Both the position numbers and the translations under genes were made by a program. From JADJDM01 sp044352985 (GTDB taxonomy: Bacteria > Bacteroidota > Bacteroidia > B-17B0 > Aurantibacillaceae), in contig JBILCU010000008.1 in assembly GCA_044352985.1 (NCBI GenBank), positions 1 to 64,000 of the forward strand: DNA of 64,000 nucleotides. Reading direction: 5' to 3'. The notes beneath the pieces are model-generated. The model ran no database searches. It saw only the letters and a program-made list of their open reading frames with translations, and was not told the origin of the DNA. Every line of letters begins with the position of its first letter. The first letter of the stretch is position 1. This document shows positions 16,501 to 24,969 of this stretch, one piece after another.

Positions 16501-16807
16501 ACTCAATCGCCCAATTCGTTCCGATTTTTTTAACAACTTTCAGGTAGTTGGATTTTTTGATTTAGGAATGGCGTGGTATGGTAAAAATCCTTATAGCGAT
16601 GAAAATACAGAAAACAAAACTTACGTTCCCGGTAATCCAGTAACAGTTGTTTTAATTCAAAACAAAGAACCACTAATTGCAGGATATGGATTTGGTTTTA
16701 GATCACGATTATTTGGTTATTTTTTCAGACTAGATTTTTCAAGAGGAATTGATAACAGAGTAAAACAAGAAAAAATTAACTACCTTTCGTTTACCACCGA
16801 TTTTTAA
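13595..16807 (+). CDS. Exported protein: peptidase MA-like domain, TolB-like propeller, outer-membrane barrel
   Basis: This 1070-aa protein begins with a signal peptide (MSKKSLVILTFFLVAYSSFA). Residues ~70-270 resemble the gluzincin peptidase MA fold, but the zinc site is lost. The helix that should carry HExxH reads AEVLINELMYGG, and the downstream WxxEGxAEY-type motif reads WYKKGLIAY, with Lys in place of the ligand Glu. Residues ~300-560 contain TolB/PD40-like beta-propeller repeats (SPDGRKITFSG, PRFVNKGNQLLFTSNR). The C-terminal ~350 residues have alternating aromatic strands and end LSFTTDF, as expected for an outer-membrane beta-barrel. It is probably a surface scaffold and not a working protease. 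Six bp separate it from the TauE gene. Confidence 0.8.
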   Translation: MSKKSLVILTFFLVAYSSFAQFYYGLNQEFGKNRVQYQSFYWKYFGYNRFQVYMYEGGLELSKFVAYHTEKELERIEKKLDYQFEDKLQILVFTNQGDYRQSNLGISNEEGGNLGGVTKISGTKLCVYFKGNHFDLIKQIRSGIAEVLINELMYGGRTRDMVKNSTLLVLPDWYKKGLIAYLSEEWNVELDNIITDGIKNDRYYSFNKLSEEESLIAGHSLWNYISETYGESSIPNLLYMTKVSRSVETSFSFVLGNNIQSLIYEWIDYYAKNLLVMDTSRYLPNSKPIITKPKKNRKYYQLKISNDGEHVAYVTNELSQYKVFIKNTSKNSKPKRIAKWGPKIERINDYSYPLLAWNPKGNVLGMIHEKKGVVYISTYNVEDDEIFTKPIIGFEKIIDFAYSPDGRKITFSGIKKGKGQVDIFVYSVTAGGIEQITNDVWDDNFPRFVNKGNQLLFTSNRISDTLKESDDAKYDLKQSGFYDVFMYDIKKKNKILMRVTNTPYINESQPSDYEDGYFTYLTESNGIRNRCLAKLDSVIAYVDTTEHYRFTFSPKIISNFKNSIIEQDLSLNSKKIAEVFFHKGKNYFYVTPFSPADKEKNFELQNTNYRNFTLTSPRYKFLYEGNQNIKNTFNKTQSDTLTKNPPIINNQPFKEEKKDTTSIGLRKEFKLPQQRNYYVNFSLDDVVTQLDNSFLNQTYQRFTGSYLNPGFNAFTKIGMSDLFEDYRIIGGARLTTGLNTEMFIWIENRKKLIDKQLILHRQSFYNIENASTLMKMNIHDVQFKVKYPFSEVLALKGSIIYRNDRKVYTSLDDYTLQRKNDYDNYAVAKTELVFDNTKTLALNILRGNRSKLFAEYWKRIDINNLSKRNDLVVLGFDFRNYTRIHRNFIWANRLAGSTSFGTDRLIYYLGGIDNWFAPKYDYNINILHPETYQFQTIATNMRGFKQNARNGNNFVVFNSELRLPFFNYLLNRPIRSDFFNNFQVVGFFDLGMAWYGKNPYSDENTENKTYVPGNPVTVVLIQNKEPLIAGYGFGFRSRLFGYFFRLDFSRGIDNRVKQEKINYLSFTTDF

Positions 16808-16812
16808 ACGAC

Positions 16813-17193
16813 ATGAAAAAAAATTACACTATGAATGAAATCATTATTTTATTAAGCATTGGCTTAATTGCCGGTTTTTTTAGTGGACTGGTTGGGATTG
16901 GCGGAGGCATAATAATAGTGCCCGTGTTAGTTTATTTCCTTCATTTTACACAACAACAAGCTCAGGGAACTACCCTATTCATGTTTCTTTTTCCAATTGG
17001 AATTTTGGGCGTTTACAATTATTACAAAGCTGGCTATATGGATTGGAAAGCTGCAGCTTTTATGGGTTTAACATTTGTAATTGGAAGTTTTTTCGGATCA
17101 AAAATAGCAGTTAGCATTGATCAACAGTCTGTTAAAAAGGTATTTGGTATTTTTGTAATTCTTGTTGGAATTAAAATGGCCTTTTTTAAATGA
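16813..17193 (+). CDS. Half-size TauE/SafE-family permease, 126 aa
   Basis: This membrane protein has about four hydrophobic segments and the family motif GLVGIGGGIIIVPVLVYF in the first loop. That is one repeat of the two-repeat TauE/SafE anion (sulfite/organosulfonate) exporters, so it probably works as a dimer. Compare the 264-aa full-size member at 60418-61212. The start MKKNYTMNEIIILL gives two possible Met codons; the second (codon 7) would also be acceptable. It is tightly spaced after the barrel protein (6 bp) and 7 bp before the M20 hydrolase, so it belongs to a short operon. Confidence 0.85.
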   Translation: MKKNYTMNEIIILLSIGLIAGFFSGLVGIGGGIIIVPVLVYFLHFTQQQAQGTTLFMFLFPIGILGVYNYYKAGYMDWKAAAFMGLTFVIGSFFGSKIAVSIDQQSVKKVFGIFVILVGIKMAFFK

Positions 17194-17200
17194 TTTTAAA

Positions 17201-18424
17201 ATGAAGGACAAAGAAATCATTTTAACCAAAATAAAAAAACTCGCTAAGGATAATTTTGACTCAGTAAAATCAATCCGAGAACATTTACACGCACATCCTG
17301 AATTGTCTTTCAAAGAATTTAAAACCGCTTCTTACATCAGTGAAAAATTAAATCAGGCAGGTATAAAACATCAAACAGGTATTTCTGGAACTGGTATTTT
17401 AGGTCTTATTAAAGGTACATACTCATCAGAAAAAGTAATTCTATTGAGAGCCGACATGGATGCTTTACCCATTCATGAACAGAATAACGTTTCATACAAA
17501 TCAACTTGCGATGGCGTTATGCATGCTTGCGGACATGACGTTCATTCAGCATGCCTCCTAGGAGCTTTATTTATAATTAATGAATTAAAAGATGAATTAC
17601 CTGTACAGGTAAAATTTATTTTTCAACCCGGGGAGGAAGTTTTGCCCGGTGGCGCATCATTAATGATTAAAGATGGGATTTTAAAAAACCCAGAAGTTAC
17701 AGAAGCAATTGCACTACATGTTTTTCCATCCATGGAAGTAGGAAAAGTAGGTTTTAAAACCGGAATGTATATGGCAAGTACAGATGAAATTTACATTACT
17801 GTAAAAGGAAAAGGAGGACATGCAGCTATGCCGACTGAATATATCAATCCACTTTTGATCGCCTCCGAATTATTAATTCAGCTGAATAGTGATTTCATGA
17901 TTAATAAAAAACATCAAGATTCATCAACTGATTTTTTTGATGTACCTACAGTTTTGGCTTTTGGAAAAATTGAAGGATTGGGGGCAACAAATGTAATTCC
18001 TGAAAAGGTAGATGTTGAAGGAACCTTTAGAACCATGAATGAAGCATGGAGAAAAACCGCGCATCAAGAAATTAAAAAAAGTGCGTCAATAATTGCACAG
18101 AAATGGAATGCAGAAATTGAAGTAAACATTGTTAATGGTTATCCATTTTTAGTAAATAATGAAGAAACTACAATATTTGCAAAGCATTCAGCTCAGTTGT
18201 ATTTAGGAAAAGATAATGTAGCTGATTTACCCATGCGAATGACTGCCGAAGATTTTGCTTACATCTCACAACAAGTTAATAGTTGTTTTTTCCGACTTGG
18301 AACAGGTAACAAATCAAAAAATATTACTTCCGGTGTTCATTCTCCAACTTTTGATATCGATGAAAATTCACTCGAAATTGGAGCTGGGTTGTTAGCCTGG
18401 ATGGTTTTATCTAAAGCAATTTAA
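17201..18424 (+). CDS. M20-family amidohydrolase (hippurate hydrolase / N-acyl amino acid deacylase type)
   Basis: This is a di-zinc metallo-amidohydrolase of about 407 aa. Metal-binding and catalytic motifs are visible: RADMDALPIHEQN, MHACGHDVHSA, FQPGEE, the domain-swap loop GKGGHAAMP, and a C-terminal GVHSP with the last metal His. I chose ATG 17201 (MKDKEIILTKIKK) because the upstream in-frame extension (from 17162) lies inside the TauE gene and is out of family. The substrate is probably an N-acylated amino acid or a peptide-like amide; it cannot be fixed from sequence. There is no signal peptide, so it is cytoplasmic. Confidence 0.92.
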   Translation: MKDKEIILTKIKKLAKDNFDSVKSIREHLHAHPELSFKEFKTASYISEKLNQAGIKHQTGISGTGILGLIKGTYSSEKVILLRADMDALPIHEQNNVSYKSTCDGVMHACGHDVHSACLLGALFIINELKDELPVQVKFIFQPGEEVLPGGASLMIKDGILKNPEVTEAIALHVFPSMEVGKVGFKTGMYMASTDEIYITVKGKGGHAAMPTEYINPLLIASELLIQLNSDFMINKKHQDSSTDFFDVPTVLAFGKIEGLGATNVIPEKVDVEGTFRTMNEAWRKTAHQEIKKSASIIAQKWNAEIEVNIVNGYPFLVNNEETTIFAKHSAQLYLGKDNVADLPMRMTAEDFAYISQQVNSCFFRLGTGNKSKNITSGVHSPTFDIDENSLEIGAGLLAWMVLSKAI

Positions 18425-18460
18425 AAATTATTAGAGTAAAATAATTAACTAAAAATTAAT

Positions 18461-18489
18461 TTGGTTTTCTATTAAAAAATGTAATTTAG
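18461..18489 (+). promoter_or_regulatory. Candidate Bacteroidota promoter before the 1312-aa T9SS gene
   Basis: TTGG at 18461 and TAATTTAG at 18482-18489 resemble the TTTG / TAnnTTTG signature, with a spacer of 17 bp (slightly short). The ATG is 67 bp downstream. Confidence 0.3.
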
Positions 18490-18555
18490 CATAAAAGAAA
18501 CGAACATCCTCTCAGTCATTCATTTTCTGAAACCGTTTCAGTTAAAAGCATAAAT

Positions 18556-21500
18556 ATGAAATCATTTTATTTTCTTTTCATTTTTTTCTTCATTCAAAAG
18601 TTAATTGGACAATCACTTATAATTAATGAATTTTCTAATGGCCCAACAGGCGCTCAAGAATATATCGAATTTGTAGTTGTAGACCCTAATTTTGTTCAAA
18701 ATTGTGATGGCAGTCCACCTCCGTGTGTAGATATAAGAGGTTGGATAATTGACGATAATAGCGGTTATCATGGTACCGGAGGTATTGCTGCAGGTTGTAA
18801 TAGGTTTTCTTTTGATCCATTATGGCAATGCATTCCACTTGGAACCATCATTGTTATTTATAACAATGTAGAACCGAATATTAATCTTCCAGCTGATGAT
18901 ATTTCAATGTCTGATAATAATTGCAAATTAATCATTCCAATAAATAATAGTCAGTTATTTGAGTCCAATTCTACAACACCTGGATCTGCTGCATGTTCCT
19001 ATCCTTCAGCAGGTTGGGTGGCAGGTGGTATTTGGGCAAACATTGGAATGGCTAATACAGGCGATTGCGTAAGGTTGGTTAATCTAAGTGGTTGTGAGGT
19101 ATTTTCACTTTGTTACGCATCAGTAAATCTAAATACACAAATTTATTTTAACTCCGGAAATTCAGGAACCGATAATGTTTGGTATTTTAATAATGGAGAT
19201 TTCAATTTTCAATCCAATTGGTCGGAGGGATGCGCTGACCAAGTTGCTTGCGGTTCAAACAATCAAACTCCCGGTTTTCCAAATAACACGTTAAATAGTT
19301 CTTATATCGCTCAGTTTAACAATAACTGTCAGCCAATTTTACCTGTCACTGTAAATGCAGGAAATAACATAAGTGTTTGTGCAAATACTACAATATCATT
19401 AAATGGTTTAGCTGCGGGAACTTATACTTCAGTTGTATGGAGTGGAGGATCCGGTACATTTTCATCCCCAAATACAGTGTCTAGCAATTACACATTAGGC
19501 AATAATGATACTGGTTCTTTTATGTTATATTTAGACGCGTTTAATCTTTGTGGAGTTCCAACAAGAGATTCCATAGAAATTACCATTCTTGAATTAACCA
19601 ATATTCAAATTTCAAACACTGGACCGTATTGTCCGAATGAAGCAATTCAATTGAATGCACCAATTGGTTACACATACAGTTGGTCAGGACCTAACTCTTT
19701 TACGAGTAACTTACAAAATCCAACAATTAATCAAGCAAACTTATTAACATCAGGTACCTATTCGGTTTTGGTAACTGATCCTGCAACAAGTTGTCAGAAT
19801 ACTTTTACTACTTCTGTTACATTAAATAACTTACCAATTATTGATGTTAGCTCAGTTGCCGTTCAAATTACTTCAGCTTCTTGTGGTCAAAATGATGGTT
19901 CTGTAATTGGCGCTTCAGCAAGTGGTGCTCCACCATTTAATTATTATTGGTCGAATAATTCAGGAACAGTTGTTTCAAGTTCAAGTAATTTAAATTCAGC
20001 ATCAACAGGTGTTTATTATTTTGTTGCAACTGACGCTAATGGCTGTAAGGATTCAACAAGTGTTTCTATTACAAATTTAAACGGACCTGCGGCACCTTCT
20101 TTTCAAACCATTAATCCTGTTTGTGAAGGAAGCACACATATTTTCACAATAAGTAATCCATTGATAGGTGCAACATATACTTGGTCGTTAGGATCTACCA
20201 TTATTCAAACAGGTATAGATTTAACATCACTATCAGTTTCTAATTTTTCAAGCAATAACGTCGGACCTTATACAGTTGAAGTTAACACCGGAGTATGTAA
20301 TAATTTCTCAACTGTTTCAGGAACTATAATACCTAGACCAATCCCACAAATAACAAACGCAACTGATTTTTGTAGTGGTTCAAGTATTGTTTTAGATGCC
20401 TCCTCCTCTACTCCATCGGCAGGCATTCAATACAATTGGTATTTAAATAGTACTTTAATTCCTAATGAAACAAATGCAACCATAACGGTAAACAGTGCAG
20501 GAAATTATCAAGTAGTTGTTTCTGCAAATGGTTGTGATTCAATTTCCGATCCAATACAGATAAATGTTAATCCGTTACCTACAATTGACATCACAAATCA
20601 AGTTATTAATCAGGCAACTTGCGGCTTAAATAATGCATCAATTTCTTCGATCAATGTAAATGGCAATTCACCTTTTACTTATAACTGGTCAAATGGTTCA
20701 GGCACTTCCTATGCAACTACCGTTAACTTAACTAATGCATCAGCCGGTCAGTACTATTTTGTTGCAACAGATGTAAATGGTTGTAAAGACTCTATACTTT
20801 ATCAATTAACTTCTTCGCCTGCACCGCAAACACCAATACTAGTTGCCCCTACTCAAGTTTGTGAAGGTACAACTGCCATTTTAAGTGTAAGTAATGTTGA
20901 TCAAAACTTAAATTACACCTGGAATTTTAATGGTAACATTATCCAAAACGGAATTGGTTTAGATTCACTAATCATTTCTAGCTCCACTTTACAGAATAAT
21001 GGAAATTATGAGGTAATTGTTTCAAATGGAATTTGCTCTGCCGACAGTTTAATAATTCTTACAATTAGTGAACAACCAAACCCTCAAATTTCAGCCACTC
21101 AATTAAGTTTTTGTTCAGGAAACAATGTTACATTAAGTGTAAACGGAAATACAAACTATAACTATCAATGGTACTTAAATAATTCTCCAATTCAGGGGGA
21201 AAACAATGATTCTATTGATGTTATAAGTGGCGGAAATTACCAGGTTTCTGTTACTAATAATGGTTGCGATTCATTAACTGAAGCAATTGTTATTACCGAA
21301 TTACCTTCACCTCAAATAATATCAAATAGTGTTATTTCATGTTTAAATCAATCTACCCAACTTTCAGCTAGTGGTGCAGATACATTTACGTGGTTAAGTT
21401 TAAATGGACAATTAAACGGAAACACCATTAGTATTGACAGTTCGATTGCTGGAATCTATACTTTTACACTAACAGGTACCTCAATAAACAGCTGTTCAGC

Positions 21501-22494
21501 AGATACAATTATTACTGCAACAATTAATAATAACCCAACTGTTTTAATTAACAACATTCAAAGTGATAGCATTTCTGTTTGCGAATCTACTCCTGTAGAT
21601 TTAATAGCAACAGGTGCATCAAATTATCAGTGGAGTAATCTTTCCACAAATGATACTATTCAAATTACCTTTAATCAAGACACCACAATTGCTTTAGTTG
21701 GAATTGATGTTAATGGTTGTGTTGATAGCAGTTTAGTTTATATTCAAGTTCAACCATTACCTCTTTTATCTCAACTTCTAGGTACACCAACAATTTGTAA
21801 CGGATATCCAACACAATTGTACTTAGATACAACCTACACAAATCAAAATTACAGCTGGATTAATTCAATAGGAAATACAATATCGAACACTGATAGTGTT
21901 GTGATATCTTCTTCAGGTGTATATTCTCTTATTGTAAGTAATTCATGTAGAAATGATACCATACCAGTTACTATTGGCCAATCAACAATACAGGCATCTT
22001 TTACACCAAGTGATACTTTAAGTGTTGCTCCTTTTACCGTTAATTTTAATAACACATCAATTGGAGCTACTAATTACTATTGGATGTTTGGTAATGGAGA
22101 TACCGCGACCGCATTTTCACCTTCAACAGTATATAATCAAGCAGGTACTTTTTCGGCTTACCTAATTGCATCAAATCCACAATATTGTTTTAGTTCTTAT
22201 GCTGTGCAAATAATTGTTTTAGCAGAAGAAATATATATGACTGTACCCACAATATTTTCACCAAATAGTGATGGCGTAAATGATGAGTTTTTTGTAAAAC
22301 AATACGGATTAAAGTCTTTGAGCTGTAAAATCTTTAATCGTTGGGGAAATTTAATTTATGAATTGGAAAATCCCGATTCTAAATGGAAACCTGGTGCTGA
22401 AGTTCCAGAAGGAACTTATTATTTTATTGCTGAAGCAACGGGTTTAAATCAAAAACCTTTCAGAGCAAAAGGATATTTATTATTGGTGAGGTAA
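18556..22494 (+). CDS. T9SS type B (gliding-associated) sorted surface protein, 1312 aa
   Basis: A signal peptide (MKSFYFLFIFFFIQKLIGQS) is followed by a lamin-tail-like domain (LIINEFSNGPTGAQEYIEF, residues ~20-235). Many Ig/PKD-like beta modules with paired cysteines come next, then a PKD domain near 1150-1230 (YYWMFGNGDTATAFSP). The C-terminus (about 1235-1312) is the gliding-motility-associated type B sorting domain: IFSPNSDGVNDEFFV, IFNRWGNLIYE, PEGTYYFI, ending GYLLLVR. Type B signals direct export through the T9SS and retention at the cell surface. A ~245-residue block is duplicated in tandem in the middle. It is probably an adhesin or gliding-related cargo. The stop overlaps the convergent radical SAM gene by 15 bp. 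Confidence 0.92.
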   Translation: MKSFYFLFIFFFIQKLIGQSLIINEFSNGPTGAQEYIEFVVVDPNFVQNCDGSPPPCVDIRGWIIDDNSGYHGTGGIAAGCNRFSFDPLWQCIPLGTIIVIYNNVEPNINLPADDISMSDNNCKLIIPINNSQLFESNSTTPGSAACSYPSAGWVAGGIWANIGMANTGDCVRLVNLSGCEVFSLCYASVNLNTQIYFNSGNSGTDNVWYFNNGDFNFQSNWSEGCADQVACGSNNQTPGFPNNTLNSSYIAQFNNNCQPILPVTVNAGNNISVCANTTISLNGLAAGTYTSVVWSGGSGTFSSPNTVSSNYTLGNNDTGSFMLYLDAFNLCGVPTRDSIEITILELTNIQISNTGPYCPNEAIQLNAPIGYTYSWSGPNSFTSNLQNPTINQANLLTSGTYSVLVTDPATSCQNTFTTSVTLNNLPIIDVSSVAVQITSASCGQNDGSVIGASASGAPPFNYYWSNNSGTVVSSSSNLNSASTGVYYFVATDANGCKDSTSVSITNLNGPAAPSFQTINPVCEGSTHIFTISNPLIGATYTWSLGSTIIQTGIDLTSLSVSNFSSNNVGPYTVEVNTGVCNNFSTVSGTIIPRPIPQITNATDFCSGSSIVLDASSSTPSAGIQYNWYLNSTLIPNETNATITVNSAGNYQVVVSANGCDSISDPIQINVNPLPTIDITNQVINQATCGLNNASISSINVNGNSPFTYNWSNGSGTSYATTVNLTNASAGQYYFVATDVNGCKDSILYQLTSSPAPQTPILVAPTQVCEGTTAILSVSNVDQNLNYTWNFNGNIIQNGIGLDSLIISSSTLQNNGNYEVIVSNGICSADSLIILTISEQPNPQISATQLSFCSGNNVTLSVNGNTNYNYQWYLNNSPIQGENNDSIDVISGGNYQVSVTNNGCDSLTEAIVITELPSPQIISNSVISCLNQSTQLSASGADTFTWLSLNGQLNGNTISIDSSIAGIYTFTLTGTSINSCSADTIITATINNNPTVLINNIQSDSISVCESTPVDLIATGASNYQWSNLSTNDTIQITFNQDTTIALVGIDVNGCVDSSLVYIQVQPLPLLSQLLGTPTICNGYPTQLYLDTTYTNQNYSWINSIGNTISNTDSVVISSSGVYSLIVSNSCRNDTIPVTIGQSTIQASFTPSDTLSVAPFTVNFNNTSIGATNYYWMFGNGDTATAFSPSTVYNQAGTFSAYLIASNPQYCFSSYAVQIIVLAEEIYMTVPTIFSPNSDGVNDEFFVKQYGLKSLSCKIFNRWGNLIYELENPDSKWKPGAEVPEGTYYFIAEATGLNQKPFRAKGYLLLVR
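19840..21310 (+). repeat. Tandem duplicated ~738-bp module within the T9SS type B protein
   Basis: Two ~245-codon modules share the same order of landmarks: SCGQN or TCGLN, YYFVATDxNGCKDS, VCEGxT, YxWYLN and NGCDS. The VCEG landmarks are at about 20122 and 20860, 738 bp apart. DNA identity is modest, so the duplication is old. Confidence 0.75.
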
Positions 22495-24162
22495 ATTAAT
22501 TAATGAACTATCAATAATCAATTTGGGTAAACTTATTCCATCGTAACAAAACAAAAGTGTATTATCGTCTAAGTTAATTTTTGTTTCGTTTTTCCATAGC
22601 TCGTAATCAAAATTAATAGCAATTGATCCATATTTCATTTTTTGAACTAATTGATAATTATTTTCGATGCTATTAATTCGCTTAGAATCATGAATATGAA
22701 AGAAATGATTGTAGCGGTTTCCAGGTCTTATTTTATTATAAATTGCATAATCAATGTTATGCATCTGCATTAAAACAAAATCGTTAGGGTATTTATCTAA
22801 AATCCAATCATGCATAACATCAAAAGCATCTTCTAACGTATGCTTATGCAAGTTTTTCTTTGTTTGAAACAACTTACCGATTTCCATTAATGAATCAAAA
22901 ATACTGGATGTTTTCGTAATGTATTTTAATGTATTAATAGATCGTTTTTTATTCCAATAAATTTCTAATGCACTTTCAAGTATTAACAGATCATTTAATT
23001 CAGATTCATTTAAATAATTACTTTTGATAATTTGGTAAGGAGGATTTTCATCAAATGAATAACCATGTTTTTCAATTTTATCTCGCATTGGCGTTCCTTT
23101 CAAAAATTTTAAAAAACCCAATTGTAATTCGGGCCCAAACAATGCAAACACTTCTTCAAATCCTTGTTTAGTTAGTTCCATAGTTTCATAAGGTAAACCA
23201 ACAATTAAATCCAAATGCATTTCAATGTTATTGTCAATTGCCTTTATGATGCTTTTCGTTTTTTCAAAACTTTGTTTGCGGCTTACCTCCAGATTAGTTG
23301 CAGTATTTACAGATTGAATACCGATTTCAAAACGAAACAACTGTTTAGGTACTTTTTCATTGATATATTTAATAATATCTGCATGTAAAATATCAGCAGT
23401 AATTTCAAATTGAAAAACATTACCTTCTTTATGGTGCTGAAGTATAAAATCAAAAACAGAAATGGTAAAATCTTTTTTAATATTAAACGTACGATCTAAA
23501 AATTTAATGGTCTTACCATGTTGCATTAAAAAAATTAAATTTTCCTTTATGCGCTCCATGCTTAAATAACGAACCTTGTTATCTAAACTTGCCAAACAAA
23601 ACTCACATTTGTAAGGACATCCCCTACTCGTTTCAACATATAAAACCTTACTTTTTAATGCAGTTAAATCATCATCCTGATAAGGATTAATATCATTCAA
23701 TTCTACTAAAGGAAAAATCGGAGGAGATTGATTTTGAATAACCGTTCCATCTTTTTTAAAAATCAACCCCGTTACGTTTTCTATGTTTGGAAAATCAGTT
23801 AAAAATTGTTTGAAAGGAATTTCTCCTTCACCGGAAATAATATAATCAACATCTTCTCTATTTAAAACATCTTCCCACTCGTAACTTACTTCCGGACCAC
23901 CTAATAAAATTTTAGTATTCGGATTTATGGTTTTGATAAGTTGAGTTACTTCTAATGTTTGAGTAATATTCCAGATATAACAACTGAATGCAACTACATC
24001 AAACTCACTGCAAAATTCTGCAACTGATTGAAAATTATCTTTAATGGTAAATTCTTTCCAGGAAAGACCTTTGTTGTCTTTATTTAATTGATATAAAAGA
24101 CGAATGGCTAAATTAGTGTGAATGTACTTTGCATTAAGCGTGGTTAATAAAACCTTCGTCAT
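22480..24162 (-). CDS. B12-binding domain radical SAM protein
   Basis: This 560-aa protein has an N-terminal cobalamin-binding-like Rossmann domain (KVLLTTLNAKYIHTNLAIRLL, and GGPEVSYEW near residue 88). A radical SAM core follows, with the Fe4S4 motif SRGCPYKCEFCLASL near 178-192 (CxxxCxxC). A DUF4080-type C-terminal domain makes up the rest. Enzymes of this class (B12-dependent radical SAM) catalyse methylations or other C-C bond changes; the substrate of this uncharacterised subgroup is unknown. It is convergent with, and overlaps, the T9SS gene. It lies 6 bp downstream of rluF on the same strand, so the two are co-transcribed. Confidence 0.9.
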   Translation of the reverse strand: MTKVLLTTLNAKYIHTNLAIRLLYQLNKDNKGLSWKEFTIKDNFQSVAEFCSEFDVVAFSCYIWNITQTLEVTQLIKTINPNTKILLGGPEVSYEWEDVLNREDVDYIISGEGEIPFKQFLTDFPNIENVTGLIFKKDGTVIQNQSPPIFPLVELNDINPYQDDDLTALKSKVLYVETSRGCPYKCEFCLASLDNKVRYLSMERIKENLIFLMQHGKTIKFLDRTFNIKKDFTISVFDFILQHHKEGNVFQFEITADILHADIIKYINEKVPKQLFRFEIGIQSVNTATNLEVSRKQSFEKTKSIIKAIDNNIEMHLDLIVGLPYETMELTKQGFEEVFALFGPELQLGFLKFLKGTPMRDKIEKHGYSFDENPPYQIIKSNYLNESELNDLLILESALEIYWNKKRSINTLKYITKTSSIFDSLMEIGKLFQTKKNLHKHTLEDAFDVMHDWILDKYPNDFVLMQMHNIDYAIYNKIRPGNRYNHFFHIHDSKRINSIENNYQLVQKMKYGSIAINFDYELWKNETKINLDDNTLLFCYDGISLPKLIIDSSLINLPHQ

Positions 24163-24168
24163 GGTAAA

Positions 24169-24876
24169 TCATCTTTTTTTATAACCAATTTCATTAAAAA
24201 GCCCATTCAATTCATCTTCAGTTAAATCGCGCCACTCTCCAGGATTTAGTTTTCCAAGATGTATGTTCATTACTCTCACACGTTGAAGTTTGATAACCTG
24301 ATAGCCAGCTTTACCACACATTTTACGTATTTGCCTATTCATACCTTGAGTTAATACGATACTGAATATTCTTTTAGTACCTGGTATGGGTTGAACAACA
24401 CAAGGTTTAGTTTTTACTCCATCAATATCAACTCCAGAGGCAATTTCTTCCAAGAATTTTTTGCGTAGAGGCAAATTTAAGGTTACCACATATTCTTTTT
24501 CATGATGAAAGTCGGAGTGGCTAATTTTATTTATGATTTCACCATGATTTGTCAGTAAAATCAATCCTTCTGAATTTTTATCTAATCTACCAACAGGAAA
24601 AATTGATTCCTGATGATTAATTGCATCAATAATGTTGTTGGCAATTTTTTCAGTGGTGCATTCAATACCTTTTGGTTTATGGTAAGCAATGTAAGTTAAT
24701 TTTTGTTTTATAGCTGTTAATGCTTGTCCATCAACAATTACAGTATCACCTGGATTAACTTCTGTTTTATAATTGGCAATTTTTCCATTTATTAAAACCT
24801 TACCTGTTTCTATGTATCGAACAGCTGCTCTTCTTGAGCAAAAACCATTTTGGGCTATGTATTTATCTATTTTCAC
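24169..24876 (-). CDS. rluF: 23S rRNA pseudouridine synthase, RluF/RluB type
   Basis: This 235-aa enzyme has an N-terminal S4 RNA-binding domain (residues 1-60, MKIDKYIAQNGFCSRRAAVRYI) and the RsuA-family catalytic core. The catalytic Asp lies in FPVGRLDKNSEGLILLTN (near residues 94-110), and the family block MNRQIRKMCGKAGYQV is present. The KGIECTTE loop and lack of an RluB-type N-extension favour RluF, which modifies U2604 of 23S rRNA (E. coli numbering). Sub-assignment is moderate; the enzyme class is certain. It is first in a two-gene operon with the radical SAM gene and divergent from cca with 93 bp between the starts. Confidence 0.9.
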   Translation of the reverse strand: MKIDKYIAQNGFCSRRAAVRYIETGKVLINGKIANYKTEVNPGDTVIVDGQALTAIKQKLTYIAYHKPKGIECTTEKIANNIIDAINHQESIFPVGRLDKNSEGLILLTNHGEIINKISHSDFHHEKEYVVTLNLPLRKKFLEEIASGVDIDGVKTKPCVVQPIPGTKRIFSIVLTQGMNRQIRKMCGKAGYQVIKLQRVRVMNIHLGKLNPGEWRDLTEDELNGLFNEIGYKKR

Positions 24877-24969
24877 TTAGTAAATGTATCAAACATTTTT
24901 CAATCACAAATTATTCATGCAATTAAAGGTGATTAAACTTATCTCAATAAATAAACATAAATTTACAAA

